Numbered from the stretch's first letter, positions 7,325-15,852 are shown. The stretch: DNA of 17,257 nucleotides from a bacterium (GCA_027017505.1 JALUQR010000025.1:1-17257); one strand, 5' to 3'. Numbers and translations: made by a program. Notes: generated from the letters alone by a model not told the origin.

Positions 7325-8758
7325 TTATGGACGCTTGCGCCTGCTTGAGGAAAGATAGCCCAGTTCCTCACGATACTTTGCAACGGTTCTTCTTGCAACG
7401 GTGATGTTGAATCTTTTAAGCCTTTCCACTATCTGCTGGTCTGTAAGGGGGTTTGACGGGTCTTCTGCCTCTATGATTTCCTTTAGTTTTTCCTTCACAT
7501 ACTCCGGTGTTATAACCCCTGTGGAACTGCTCACCCCTGTTGAGAAGAAGTACTTGAGCTCGAATATTCCCCTGGGTGTCTGCACATACTTGTTTGTTGT
7601 AACCCTGCTTATTGTGGACTCATGCATGCCAATGTCCTTTGCGACATCTGAGAGCACAAGTGGTTTAAGGTAGCGAAGCCCCCTGTCGAGGAAATCCCGC
7701 TGAAACCCTATTATACTCTCCACCACCCTTTTAAGTGTTCTCTGGCGCTGGTGTATGCTCTTTATAAGCCACACGGCGGAATGGAACTTATCCTTTATGT
7801 ATTCCCTTACCTCTTTTGTTGCTAACTCGTTATTCTCTATGAGTTTCTTGTAATAGGAGCTTATGTTGAGTTTTGGCAGGCCATCCTCGTTGAGCACCAC
7901 CAGGTATTCATCGCCAACCTTGTACACATAGGCATCTGGCACTACGGCCCTTGCCTCGTCTCTGCCGAAGCCTGCCCCTGGCACGGGGTTTAAAAGCTCT
8001 GATACAAGCCTTGCCCCTCTCATGACCTCTTTTTCATCCACGCCAAGGCTTCTGGCTATGGCCTTATAGTCTTTTCTTGCGAGAAGCTCAAGGTGGTCTT
8101 CCACTATGGGGACTACTATGGGGTCTATATTTTTCTGGTGTATCTGTATGAGAAGGCATTCCTTAAGGGTTATGGCCCCAACACCTGGTGGGGTGAACTC
8201 CTGAATCACATCGAGCACATATTCCACCTCTCTGGGTGAGACCTCTATGGATGTGGCAATCTCCTTTATGGTAAGTGCCCTGTATGTTTCATCGTCCAGG
8301 TTTCCGCGTTCAATCATCCTCAGGTAGCCATCCTCGTCTATGTTGCCTATTATGAACTCACCTATCTTTTTCTCCCTTTCGTTAAGCTGTGAGCTGTTGA
8401 GTTGCCACATGAGATGTTCCTTGAGTGTGGTCTCAAAGGATGAAAGTCTCTCGATAAGCCCGTCTCTGTAGTCCTCCTCTGAGGTATTGATACCTCCGAG
8501 TCCTGCCCTTACATTGTAGTCGTCGAGCCCTTCCAGGTAATCCTGCCACTCCACCTCGGTGGGTCTGGTCTCTGGAGGTGGGACATCATCCACATCGAGT
8601 CTGCCGTCCTCAAGCACAGGGTTCTTCTCAAGTTCCTCCCTTACAAGTTCAACGAGCTCCTGTCTTGAAAGCTGAAGAAGCTTTATTGCCAGTCTCAGCT
8701 GGGGTGTCAGGAGCAACTTCTGTGTTAGTTTAAGTTCCTGTTTGAACTCGTAGCTCAC
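7325..8758 (-). CDS. rpoN: RNA polymerase sigma-54 factor RpoN
   Basis: Sigma-54 directs RNA polymerase to -24/-12 promoters and needs AAA+ activators. The 477-aa protein is full length. Region I (about 1-50) is Leu/Gln-rich with LLLTPQLRLAIKLLQLS. An acidic region II follows (about 50-85). The core-binding domain spans about 110-300, a helix-turn-helix lies near 371-391 (SDVAKDIGMHESTISR), and the invariant RpoN box ARRTVAKYRE is at 455-464. The start is GTG at 8758, giving the family-typical MSYEFKQELKLTQ. An AGGATG sequence lies about 10 nt before it. The gene lies 23 nt after lptB. I found no convincing -24/-12 element for this operon itself. Confidence 0.98.
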   Translation of the reverse strand: MSYEFKQELKLTQKLLLTPQLRLAIKLLQLSRQELVELVREELEKNPVLEDGRLDVDDVPPPETRPTEVEWQDYLEGLDDYNVRAGLGGINTSEEDYRDGLIERLSSFETTLKEHLMWQLNSSQLNEREKKIGEFIIGNIDEDGYLRMIERGNLDDETYRALTIKEIATSIEVSPREVEYVLDVIQEFTPPGVGAITLKECLLIQIHQKNIDPIVVPIVEDHLELLARKDYKAIARSLGVDEKEVMRGARLVSELLNPVPGAGFGRDEARAVVPDAYVYKVGDEYLVVLNEDGLPKLNISSYYKKLIENNELATKEVREYIKDKFHSAVWLIKSIHQRQRTLKRVVESIIGFQRDFLDRGLRYLKPLVLSDVAKDIGMHESTISRVTTNKYVQTPRGIFELKYFFSTGVSSSTGVITPEYVKEKLKEIIEAEDPSNPLTDQQIVERLKRFNITVARRTVAKYREELGYLSSSRRKRP

Positions 8759-8781
8759 GGTTGCAACATCCTGTATAGTTT

Positions 8782-9504
8782 CTATAGTGTGAATCGTTCT
8801 CCCAGATATACCTCTCTTACACGCGGGCTTGAGAGTATATCCTCAGGGGTGCCCCTTTCGAGAATGCTTCCCCTGTCTATTATGTAGGCCTTGTCACATA
8901 TCCTGAGTGTTGCCTCCACATTGTGGTCTGTTATGAGTATTCCCATGCCCTTTCTCTTAAGTCCTGTCACAATATCCTGCAGTCCATCCACTGCTATGGG
9001 GTCTATACCGCTGAATGGCTCATCGAGAAGCAGAAAAGAGGGGCTCAGCGCAAGGCATCTGGCTATCTCCACCCTTCTTCTCTCTCCACCCGAAAGGGTG
9101 TATGCCTTTATGTCTGCAAGGTGCCCTATGCCAAGCTCTTTCAGAAGGCTTTCTGTTTTTTCCTCTCTTTCTGCATCCGTCATATCCTGAAACTCCAGAA
9201 CCGCCATTATGTTTTCTCTTACAGTGAGTTTTCTGAACACCGATGGCTCCTGCGAGAGGTATCCCACCCCGCATCTTGCCCTCTCGTACATGGGCATATC
9301 TGTTATATCCACATCGTTGAGATATACGGAGCCACTGTCGGGCTTGATGAGCCCCACTATCATGTAAAATGTGGTGGTCTTACCTGCCCCGTTTGGGCCA
9401 AGAAGGCCAACCACCTCTTCGTCTCTCACCTCGAGGCTTACATCATCTATGACCCTTCTGCCTCTGAATGACTTTACCAGATTACGGGCACTCAAGCACT
9501 TCAC
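8782..9504 (-). CDS. lptB: LPS export ABC transporter ATP-binding protein LptB
   Basis: LptB is the cytoplasmic ATPase of the LptB2FGC complex that extracts LPS from the inner membrane and pushes it across the Lpt bridge. The 240-aa protein has Walker A GPNGAGKTT at 36-44, Q-loop Gln85, signature LSGGE at 137-141, Walker B with Asp161 and Glu162 in LLLDEP, and H-loop His194. The family-typical YLSQEPSVF and LTVRENIMAVLE segments are also present. The start is GTG at 9504, supported by an AGAGAGG ribosome site 9 nt upstream. It overlaps the lptA stop by 23 nt. The membrane partners LptF and LptG are not in the window. Confidence 0.97.
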   Translation of the reverse strand: MKCLSARNLVKSFRGRRVIDDVSLEVRDEEVVGLLGPNGAGKTTTFYMIVGLIKPDSGSVYLNDVDITDMPMYERARCGVGYLSQEPSVFRKLTVRENIMAVLEFQDMTDAEREEKTESLLKELGIGHLADIKAYTLSGGERRRVEIARCLALSPSFLLLDEPFSGIDPIAVDGLQDIVTGLKRKGMGILITDHNVEATLRICDKAYIIDRGSILERGTPEDILSSPRVREVYLGERFTL

Positions 9505-10009
9505 CTGCGGATACCTCTCTGCATTCCTTCTTCTCTGGCATTATCGTTGCCCTTACCCTTCGGTTACCGCCACCTTCAACGAGCACATCGTTTGTGTCAA
9601 GGTAAAGGGTTATTCTATCACCTCTTACGACATCGTCACACTCTATGGCCTCTGCAGAGCCTGTTATAACCACCACCCTTGTGTCCCTGTTGTATACCGC
9701 TTTGTCTCCCCTTGCGCCCTTTGCACCCTGTACAATCCTCACATTGCCCTCTGCTATCATCTGTTTTATCTCGTCTCTGCCAGTATAATGGATGTAGAGC
9801 CTGTCACTGCACACCGTGAAGTCCTCCTCAGCAACCACATTTCCACTAAAGGTGATAAGCTTTCTGTCGGAGTCAACCTCCATTGTGTCTGATACTATGT
9901 TTATGGTGTTCCTTTCAGCCTCCTCACCATACATATCGCTGTGGACGAGAGAAAATAAAAAAACCATGGCCACGACTATTGTTTTTACTTTTTTTTTAAA
10001 TAAACACAT
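9482..10009 (-). CDS. lptA: LPS transport periplasmic bridge protein LptA (OstA-like)
   Basis: LptA forms the periplasmic beta-jellyroll filament that carries LPS from LptC to LptD. The 175-aa protein begins with a basic and hydrophobic signal peptide (KKKVKTIVVAMVFLFSLVHS, about residues 5-24). The OstA repeats follow, for example VSDTMEVDSDRKLITFSGNV and VCSDRLYIHYTG. This fold has low sequence identity, so the call rests on the motif style, the signal peptide, and the position between lptC and lptB. The ATG at 10009 overlaps the lptC stop by 14 nt. Codons 5-7 are three AAA in an unbroken run of nine A, a slippage-prone tract. No strong ribosome site is seen, so coupling to lptC is likely. 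Confidence 0.92.
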   Translation of the reverse strand: MCLFKKKVKTIVVAMVFLFSLVHSDMYGEEAERNTINIVSDTMEVDSDRKLITFSGNVVAEEDFTVCSDRLYIHYTGRDEIKQMIAEGNVRIVQGAKGARGDKAVYNRDTRVVVITGSAEAIECDDVVRGDRITLYLDTNDVLVEGGGNRRVRATIMPEKKECREVSAGEVLECP

Positions 10010-10547
10010 CTTTCAGAACCGTTCTTACCTCTTTGAGCACTTTTATCCTGCTGGCTGTAAGGTCTGCCTCAAGCCCCACGCCCTCCACATCCATCTTGTC
10101 CGAGAGAAACCTTAACGGTCTGTCCGTGAAAACCTTCTTTCTGGAAAGAGAGTATTTGAGAAAACCTGTAAGGAGTGTATATCCCTCTGATGAGACCACC
10201 TTCACATCGCCTTCAACTTCTATCTCTTTTTGTTTTCTGTCATAGCTTGCCCTTCTGCCTGTAAGCACATGGCTTCTGCCATCCAGGTGGTGGATGAGCT
10301 TCACATTATCGAGCAGTATCACATCCTCTGTTTTCTGTACACCCCTGTCTGCAAATAGCTCCCACACCTTTCTTTTTCCATCCACACCGTAGAGGTTAAT
10401 CTTCTCAAGCCTTTTAAGTGCACCTGCGGATTCCACTACCACCATGCCATTTTCTTTCCTGTCCATCAGCATTACTGCTACCGCAAGCCCGCCCATGCCC
10501 AGAATTATGAAAAAAAACAGAAGAGCTCTTATTCTTCTGTTCACCAT
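9996..10547 (-). CDS. lptC: LPS export protein LptC
   Basis: LptC is a bitopic inner-membrane protein that receives LPS from LptB2FG and hands it to LptA. From ATG 10547 the protein has 183 aa: a short basic N-terminus (MVNRRIRA), one membrane helix (about residues 8-29), then a periplasmic domain with LptC-like strands such as LTGRRASYDRKQKEIEVEGD. The frame stays open to an ATG at 10610, but that codon lies inside the promoter at 10594-10622, upstream of the expected transcript start. It also lacks a ribosome site and would put 21 extra residues before the basic anchor. GTG at 10544 is a close alternative. The ribosome site for 10547 is weak. It overlaps lptA by 14 nt. Confidence 0.9.
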   Translation of the reverse strand: MVNRRIRALLFFFIILGMGGLAVAVMLMDRKENGMVVVESAGALKRLEKINLYGVDGKRKVWELFADRGVQKTEDVILLDNVKLIHHLDGRSHVLTGRRASYDRKQKEIEVEGDVKVVSSEGYTLLTGFLKYSLSRKKVFTDRPLRFLSDKMDVEGVGLEADLTASRIKVLKEVRTVLKDVFI

Positions 10548-10565
10548 GGCAAGGTCTTTAGATTG

Positions 10566-10579
10566 CCCCCTTTTGAGGG
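10566..10579 (-). promoter_or_regulatory. Small leader hairpin upstream of lptC
   Basis: In the transcript, CCCTC-AAAA-GGGGG can pair over 5 bp (one G-U) with an AAAA loop. It lies about 10 nt inside the leader expected from the promoter, and it contains the only purine-rich ribosome-site-like stretch upstream of the lptC ATG, about 18 nt from it. It may stabilise the 5' end or affect translation; chance is possible. Confidence 0.35.
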
Positions 10580-10593
10580 TAGTCTCAGATAAA

Positions 10594-10622
10594 ATTATAA
10601 CACCAGCCATATGGGGTGTAAA
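10594..10622 (-). promoter_or_regulatory. Sigma-70-type promoter for lptC-lptA-lptB-rpoN run
   Basis: On the minus strand a -35 box TTTACA (10617-10622) is followed by exactly 17 nt and then a perfect -10 box TATAAT (10594-10599). Only one of the twelve hexamer bases departs from the TTGACA/TATAAT consensus. The expected transcript start is near 10587. The -35 box begins 4 nt after the kdsC stop codon (10626-10628). This is the strongest promoter-like sequence I see in the window, and it would let the LPS-export and sigma-54 genes be transcribed separately from the genes upstream. Confidence 0.75.
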
Positions 10623-10625
10623 GTT

Positions 10626-11150
10626 TTATCTTTGGTAGCGTTTCATGACCTCGTCCCAGAGTCCCCTGGTCTTTAGAATGAGCTCTGCAACCTCTCTTAC
10701 CGCCCCTCTGCCACCCCTGTTTTCTGTTATGTAGTGGGCTATCTCCTTAAGCTCCTTCACCCCGTCACACACGCTTATGGCAAGCCCTGCCCTTCTCATA
10801 ACTGGCATGTCCACAAGGTCATCTCCCATGTAGGCTATCTCCTCGTCGGTGTATCCTGTGGCCTCCTTGAACTCGCTGTAGGCGACAAGCTTATCCTTTG
10901 CCCCCTGTATGACCATCTCTATGCCCAGTTCCTCTGCCCTTTTGTCCACCACGGCTGACCTTCTGGATGTCATTATGGCACACTCTATGCCAGACCTTTT
11001 AAGTAGCTTTATCCCGTGCCCGTCCCTTACATTGAACACCTTGAGTTCCCTTCCCCCGTCATCGTATATTATGCTTCCATCAGTGAGCACGCCGTCCACA
11101 TCGAATATAACCACCTTTATCCTCTCTATCCTTGTCTTCAGTTCTTCCAT
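10626..11150 (-). CDS. kdsC: 3-deoxy-D-manno-octulosonate 8-phosphate phosphatase (KdsC)
   Basis: KdsC removes phosphate from Kdo-8-phosphate to give Kdo, the inner-core sugar of LPS. The 174-aa protein is a short HAD-family C0 phosphatase that works as a tetramer. Motif I DVDGVLTDG carries the nucleophile Asp17 and Asp19. IMTSRRS is motif II, the Lys in GAKDKL is motif III, and MGDDLVDMPVM is motif IV. GRGAVREVAELIL at the end is typical of KdsC. The ATG at 11150 has a GAGGAG ribosome site 8 nt upstream and lies 12 nt after the glucanotransferase. Position next to lptC matches E. coli, where kdsC precedes lptC. Confidence 0.96.
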   Translation of the reverse strand: MEELKTRIERIKVVIFDVDGVLTDGSIIYDDGGRELKVFNVRDGHGIKLLKRSGIECAIMTSRRSAVVDKRAEELGIEMVIQGAKDKLVAYSEFKEATGYTDEEIAYMGDDLVDMPVMRRAGLAISVCDGVKELKEIAHYITENRGGRGAVREVAELILKTRGLWDEVMKRYQR

Positions 11151-11162
11151 GGTCTTTTCTCC

Positions 11163-13178
11163 TCAGATGGTTTCTATTTTTTTAAGGATGGAGAATCCCC
11201 CATCCATCATAACCTCTGTGGGCACAACGAGCACCACGGTTGAGCCCTGGTAGTTTCGCTCAAGCCCGCTTTCTGAAAGGGACAGTGTCTCCACAGGATG
11301 AAGCCACACCGTTATGGCACCACTAAAGCAAAAAAGTATTCTTATTCCACAGGTTCTGTCCTCCATGGTGAACCTGTCTATACACTCGAGCTCTGAGCTT
11401 GAGCCAAGGCTTATCTTTCTTCCCCTGACAACATAGAAGCTTTCAGGCCCGCACACCCCTGGAAGACAGAGGTTAAACTCTATGGCAACATTCCTTCCAT
11501 CCTCTTTTTGCTCAAGGTGGTAGTGAAACCTTATGGTGTCATCCTCCTCTATGCTTACTGTTTTTTCAAGCCTTCCACAGGTGGTATCTCTACCAAGCCT
11601 TACACCTCTTTTAAGCACCTCAAACCCGTAGGGGCTTCTGCCCAGCCTTTCAGCTGGTGTGTCCTCTGAAAAGTACTCCGAGGGTTTAAGAGAGGACTCT
11701 ATGAAGGAGTCCACAAGGGATACCCTTCTTTCCCTGTCAAAGGAAAGCCCTGAGGGGATGGTATGGTCCTTAAGTTTTATTTCCTGGTGTATGCTCTTTA
11801 CCCTGTTGTCTTTCTGTGGCTGTCTTTCTGTCTTAAGCCCTTTGTGATAGCCCTCCTTCCATCTTGAGAGCACATTTAACAGATTCACCGCCTTTGGCCT
11901 GTAGTCGAGCTCAACAAGGCTACCGCCCCTTTCGGGCGAGAGAAAGAGTGCCATATTGCTGTTCTTTATTATGACCTCTTTTTTTGTATCTCCGTTGATG
12001 TCGTCCACCTCCACACGCACACCCTCTGTGTTGTCAACGAGTCTCTCTGCGCTTATGATATTCTGATACACGCTTGCCCTGAGATGTGGAAGATAAAGTC
12101 CACCGAAGACCCCGTGCCAGTACGCATCGTTACACTGTGCCCTGTAGAGGTGAATTAGCGCCTTTCTGGGGGGATTTTTCATGGAGCCGAGTTTTCTGCT
12201 TAAAAGGAGCATCCTTTTGTGCATCCAGTCTGCCTCGGGGTATTTACAGAGAAAGTTTCGCCAGTATCCACCCTGGAGAAACCTTACCACATCCTTTCTT
12301 CCGCTCTCTTCAAGTTCCTTTTTTACCCTTGTGTATTCAGCGGATGCCTCTGCAGGCAGTGCCCATTCTTCCATCTCCATGTATGATACAGGTGGCAGGT
12401 ATATTCTACCCTCTGGGGGCATGGTTTTTATGTATTCTGAGAATGTGGTTGTTTTAAGCCAGCTTGAGTTTGTCTCAAGCCAGTCAAAGAACCTTTCAAG
12501 CCAGCCCTCCTCATAGACCCATCGGTCTGTACCTGGCCACACACCGAACTTTTCTCCATCGTCTGCGAACACAAAAAGCCTGTCTCCTGGCTGTTTCATG
12601 TGGGCCTCGATTTTTTCCACTTCCTCGAAGGGTATGAGGTATCTAAGTCTCTGGCTTCCGCCGAACACCCTTACGGGCACACCCATATCTTCTGTAACAT
12701 AGTAGCCCCGTATATCTTCAAGGCCTGCCCTGAGGAAGTGGTGGTCATCCACCACCACATATTCCATGCCCGCCTCTTTGAGAAAGGATGGCAGGGTTGG
12801 GTCCCACACCCTTTCTGCAAGCCACATCCCGCAGGGTGTGGCATTGAAGAGTTTTTTGAGTCTCTCCGTCATAAGCCTTATCTGGGCTATTCTGTCTGCG
12901 GGTGGAATCACAGAGAGTATTGGCTCGTAGTAGCCTCCTCCAAGAAGCTCAAGCTGTTTTCTTTCAACCATGGTCTTTATGAGCTCTATGCATGCGGGCT
13001 GGTTTTCCTCGAGCCAGTCAAGCAGAGGGCCTGATATGTGGAGCACAGCCTTTATGTTTCTTCTTTCTGCAAGGCTTTCAAGGAAGGGTCTGTATGCCCT
13101 TTCAAAGGAGTTCTGTATTACATGGTGGAAGTTTCCCACTGGCTGGTGATTATGGATGGAGAGGATGAAGTATATCAT
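11163..13178 (-). CDS. GH57 4-alpha-glucanotransferase / alpha-amylase-like enzyme
   Basis: GH57 enzymes of this type cut and transfer alpha-1,4-glucan chains in the cytoplasm. The 671-aa length resembles the Thermococcus litoralis 4-alpha-glucanotransferase (about 659 aa). The N-terminus has HNHQPVGNF. GMWLAERVWDP contains the nucleophile Glu122, matching Glu123 of that enzyme, and FADDGEKFGVWPG holds the acid/base Asp at 206-207. HRAQCND-like helical motifs follow (HLYRAQCNDAYWHGVFGG), then a beta-rich DUF1926-type C-terminal domain with GGSLVELDYRP. The ATG overlaps the stop of the iron-sulfur gene by 4 nt. No glycogen gene is near. Amylase versus transferase activity cannot be settled from sequence. 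Confidence 0.92.
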   Translation of the reverse strand: MIYFILSIHNHQPVGNFHHVIQNSFERAYRPFLESLAERRNIKAVLHISGPLLDWLEENQPACIELIKTMVERKQLELLGGGYYEPILSVIPPADRIAQIRLMTERLKKLFNATPCGMWLAERVWDPTLPSFLKEAGMEYVVVDDHHFLRAGLEDIRGYYVTEDMGVPVRVFGGSQRLRYLIPFEEVEKIEAHMKQPGDRLFVFADDGEKFGVWPGTDRWVYEEGWLERFFDWLETNSSWLKTTTFSEYIKTMPPEGRIYLPPVSYMEMEEWALPAEASAEYTRVKKELEESGRKDVVRFLQGGYWRNFLCKYPEADWMHKRMLLLSRKLGSMKNPPRKALIHLYRAQCNDAYWHGVFGGLYLPHLRASVYQNIISAERLVDNTEGVRVEVDDINGDTKKEVIIKNSNMALFLSPERGGSLVELDYRPKAVNLLNVLSRWKEGYHKGLKTERQPQKDNRVKSIHQEIKLKDHTIPSGLSFDRERRVSLVDSFIESSLKPSEYFSEDTPAERLGRSPYGFEVLKRGVRLGRDTTCGRLEKTVSIEEDDTIRFHYHLEQKEDGRNVAIEFNLCLPGVCGPESFYVVRGRKISLGSSSELECIDRFTMEDRTCGIRILFCFSGAITVWLHPVETLSLSESGLERNYQGSTVVLVVPTEVMMDGGFSILKKIETI

Positions 13179-14425
13179 AACAGTTCCACCACATGCACCA
13201 CCTTTGCCCTGACATTGTGGTGATACAGGGCATCCTTAAGCTGTACTATGCATCCAGGGCATGCGGTTGCCACCACATCTGCCCCGCATCTTTTTATGTT
13301 TTCCGCCTTTCTTTCTGCAATCTTCATGGAGAGCTCATAGTTTGTAAGGCTCACGCCTCCGCCAAGCCCGCAACATCTGCAGGGGTTCTTCATCCCCCTG
13401 AACTCATAGGGGCTTTCTTCAAGAAGTCTTCTTGGTTGCTCGCTTATACCCTGGAACCTTCGCAGATGGCACGGGTCATGGTATGTAACCACACCTTTCT
13501 TTTCCCCCTTCTGGCCACTGTAGTCAAGCTCATCCACCAGAAACTCTGTAATATCTCTTATCTTTCGTGTAAACTCCTCCACCCGTTCCTTCATACCCGG
13601 TTCATTGCCGAGCACAACCCTGAATATGCTCTTCAATGTGTGTCCACAGGTTGCACAGGAGGTAACTATTCTTTCAAACCCGTACTGTTCGAACACCTCA
13701 AGGTTTTTGCTCATAACCCTCTTTGCTGTCCGTGTATCTCCCATTGATAGTGCGGGTATGCCACAGCATACCTGTTCCTGGGGTACCACCACATTTATAC
13801 CTGCCTGCTCGAGCACCCTTACGGTGCTCTCGCCTATGGAGGGCAGAAGGTAGTTTATACCGCATCCCACAAAAAAGCCCACCTTGAGTTTACCGTAGTC
13901 CTTTCTATCTGATATTGCCCTTATGTGTGCCCTGTCAAGAAAGAACGGGTCTGCGGGCTCTGGCACGAGTCTTCCCTCGCCCACCACGGGCAGTGAAAAA
14001 CGGCTCACAAGCCCGTTTTCAAAGGATGTGCTCTTGAACAAAAGGCCCTTCAGTTTTGTAACCACCCTGAGGGCAAGCTTTGTAAGCGGGGCTGGCTCAA
14101 GAAGGCTTTTAAGTGTGAATGTGGTAAGCGGGGGTAGCCCATTTTTTTTCACATATTCAGCCCTTGCGCTGAGTACAATCTCAGGGGTATTTATCTCGTT
14201 GGGACAGCTGCTGTAGCATGCCCCGCAGAGGGTGCACTCTTTTATGTACTTCATGTATCGCTCGCCCAGCTCTTCTCCGTTAAGGTAGGCTTCTATAAGG
14301 GCGAGTCTTCCCCTCGCACAGTGTGACTCCCTCCTTACGGTATCCAGCGTGGGACACACGCTCCTGCATGTGCCACAGCGCACACACCTTTCTATCTCCT
14401 CACGGTAGTCCCTGAGTTCCTTCAC
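13175..14425 (-). CDS. glcF: Glycolate/D-lactate dehydrogenase iron-sulfur subunit (GlcF-like)
   Basis: This subunit passes electrons from the FAD subunit to the quinone pool or another acceptor. The 416-aa protein has two 4Fe-4S ferredoxin motifs: Cys14, 17, 20, 24 in CVRCGTCRSVCP and Cys64, 67, 70, 74 in CTLCGACYSSCP. Two CCG-type domains follow, with GCGINYLLPS and VCCGIPALSMGD, then DPCHLRR and CRCCGLGGG. This layout matches GlcF. It starts with GTG at 14425, overlapping the GlcD-like stop by 4 nt (GTGA), and ends in a 4-nt overlap with the GH57 gene. No glcE-like gene is present, so the enzyme would be two-subunit. Glycolate or D-lactate are both plausible substrates. Confidence 0.9.
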   Translation of the reverse strand: MKELRDYREEIERCVRCGTCRSVCPTLDTVRRESHCARGRLALIEAYLNGEELGERYMKYIKECTLCGACYSSCPNEINTPEIVLSARAEYVKKNGLPPLTTFTLKSLLEPAPLTKLALRVVTKLKGLLFKSTSFENGLVSRFSLPVVGEGRLVPEPADPFFLDRAHIRAISDRKDYGKLKVGFFVGCGINYLLPSIGESTVRVLEQAGINVVVPQEQVCCGIPALSMGDTRTAKRVMSKNLEVFEQYGFERIVTSCATCGHTLKSIFRVVLGNEPGMKERVEEFTRKIRDITEFLVDELDYSGQKGEKKGVVTYHDPCHLRRFQGISEQPRRLLEESPYEFRGMKNPCRCCGLGGGVSLTNYELSMKIAERKAENIKRCGADVVATACPGCIVQLKDALYHHNVRAKVVHVVELL

Positions 14426-15816
14426 ACCCCCTGCACCTCTTCTGTGAAGACCTTTCCAGGGTTAAGTATGTTGTTGGGGTCAAATGCCCTCTTTATGCGC
14501 TTCATAAGCTCAATGGTATCTCTTGAAAGCTCCATCCCGATGTAATCGCTCTTCGTTATGCCCACACCGTGCTCACCCGATATGGTGCCTCCGAGCCCGA
14601 GTGTGAGCTCAAAGAGGTCCTTTACCGCTGACTCTGCCCTTTCAACCTCCTGCGGGTTATTTCTGTCTGCCATTATGTTAACATGTATGTTGCCATCTCC
14701 TGCATGGCCGAAGCTTGCAATGGTTATATTTCTCTTTTTGCTTATATCCTCAAGCCCTCTTATAAGCTCCACGATGTTTGTTCTTGGCACAACCACATCC
14801 TCGTTGAGTTTAAGTGAACCAACCCTTTTGAGCGCAGGTGATATGTCCCTTCTTAAGCTCCACAGTTCCTTCATCCTTTTCTGGTCCTCTGCAACATCCA
14901 CCCACTGTGCACCCATCCTCTGGCAGACTCTTTCAACCCTTTCTGCATCTTTTTTAACCGCATCTCTGTTTCCATCCACCTCCACTATTATTGCTGAACC
15001 TGCCCCACCGAGCCCCGTCTTTGCATACTCATCCACCGCCTTGAGGCACACCCCGTCTATAATCTCCAGTGCAGAGGGCACAACCCCTGCATCCCTGACG
15101 ATATGTATCACCGTCTGGCCTGCCCTCTCGAGGGTATCGAATGTGGCAACAACAAGAGTTCTTGCCTCTGGCAGGGGCAGAAGCTTAAGATATGCCTTTG
15201 TTACCACTGCCAGGGTTCCCTCGCTACCTGTTACAAGGCCTGTAAGGTTGTATCCCACCACCCCTTTGAGGGTCTTTCCAGGTGCGGTCTTTATAACCTC
15301 ACCTGTGGGAAGCACCATCTCCACAGACAGCACATAGTCTTTTGTAACGCCGTATTTGAGCCCCCTGGGTCCACCTGCACATTCTGCTATGTTGCCTCCT
15401 ATGGTGGATACCCTGAGGCTTGTCGGGTCAGGTGGGTAGAAAAGCCCCATTGATTCTGCCTTCTGTGCAAAGTCCCATGTAACAACCCCTGCCCCGCATA
15501 CACCCACCATGTTGTCCGCATCGATCTCGATCTGGGTCATGCGCTCTGTGGACAGCACTATGCCACCCCTTACAGGAAGGCTTCCGCCTGTAAAACCTGT
15601 GCCAGCACCCCTGGGAACCACCGCAATACCCTCTGCACTGGCCATCTTAAGTATAAGCGAGACCTCCTCTGCACTGCGTGGAAACAGCACACACTCTGGC
15701 ACATACCTTCTTCCCGTTGCATCGTAGGAATAACACAGAAGGTCTTCTCTTTCAAAGGAGATATTCTCGGGCGATACGATCCTTGTAAGCTCTCTTTTTA
15801 CAGGCTCTGCAAGCAT
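14422..15816 (-). CDS. glcD: Glycolate/D-lactate dehydrogenase FAD subunit (GlcD-like)
   Basis: The protein oxidises a 2-hydroxy acid such as glycolate or D-lactate using bound FAD. At 464 aa it matches the GlcD/LDH-D family. The PCMH-type FAD domain shows PRGAGTGFTGGSLPVRGG near residues 68-84, PPDPTS, and GGNIAECAGGPRGLKYG. The C-terminal FAD-oxidase domain shows FGHAGDGNIHVNIM, GTISGEHGVGITK, and the end FDPNNILNPGKVF. The ATG at 15816 has only a modest ribosome site (AGAGAG about 8 nt upstream). A 36-nt gap separates it from the response regulator gene; no terminator or promoter is evident in it. The paired iron-sulfur gene overlaps its end. Confidence 0.94.
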   Translation of the reverse strand: MLAEPVKRELTRIVSPENISFEREDLLCYSYDATGRRYVPECVLFPRSAEEVSLILKMASAEGIAVVPRGAGTGFTGGSLPVRGGIVLSTERMTQIEIDADNMVGVCGAGVVTWDFAQKAESMGLFYPPDPTSLRVSTIGGNIAECAGGPRGLKYGVTKDYVLSVEMVLPTGEVIKTAPGKTLKGVVGYNLTGLVTGSEGTLAVVTKAYLKLLPLPEARTLVVATFDTLERAGQTVIHIVRDAGVVPSALEIIDGVCLKAVDEYAKTGLGGAGSAIIVEVDGNRDAVKKDAERVERVCQRMGAQWVDVAEDQKRMKELWSLRRDISPALKRVGSLKLNEDVVVPRTNIVELIRGLEDISKKRNITIASFGHAGDGNIHVNIMADRNNPQEVERAESAVKDLFELTLGLGGTISGEHGVGITKSDYIGMELSRDTIELMKRIKRAFDPNNILNPGKVFTEEVQGV

Positions 15817-15852
15817 CCTTCACACTCTCTGCGGGGCTCGGGCAGGGTTTTT

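Noticed and set aside
7703..7709. TATAAT on the minus strand inside rpoN
   Set aside because: No acceptable -35 box lies at 16-18 nt, and it is within coding sequence.
9020..9274. Minus-strand open frame of 84 codons
   Set aside because: It sits in another frame inside lptB, whose motifs all fall in the lptB frame.
14558..15337. 259-codon open frame on the plus strand
   Set aside because: Antisense to glcD. It is Ser/Thr/Pro-rich, the usual shadow pattern.
15697..15712. TGGCAC-N5-TTCT as a sigma-54 promoter on the plus strand
   Set aside because: The -12 element lacks the needed GC, it lies within glcD, and no plus-strand gene follows.
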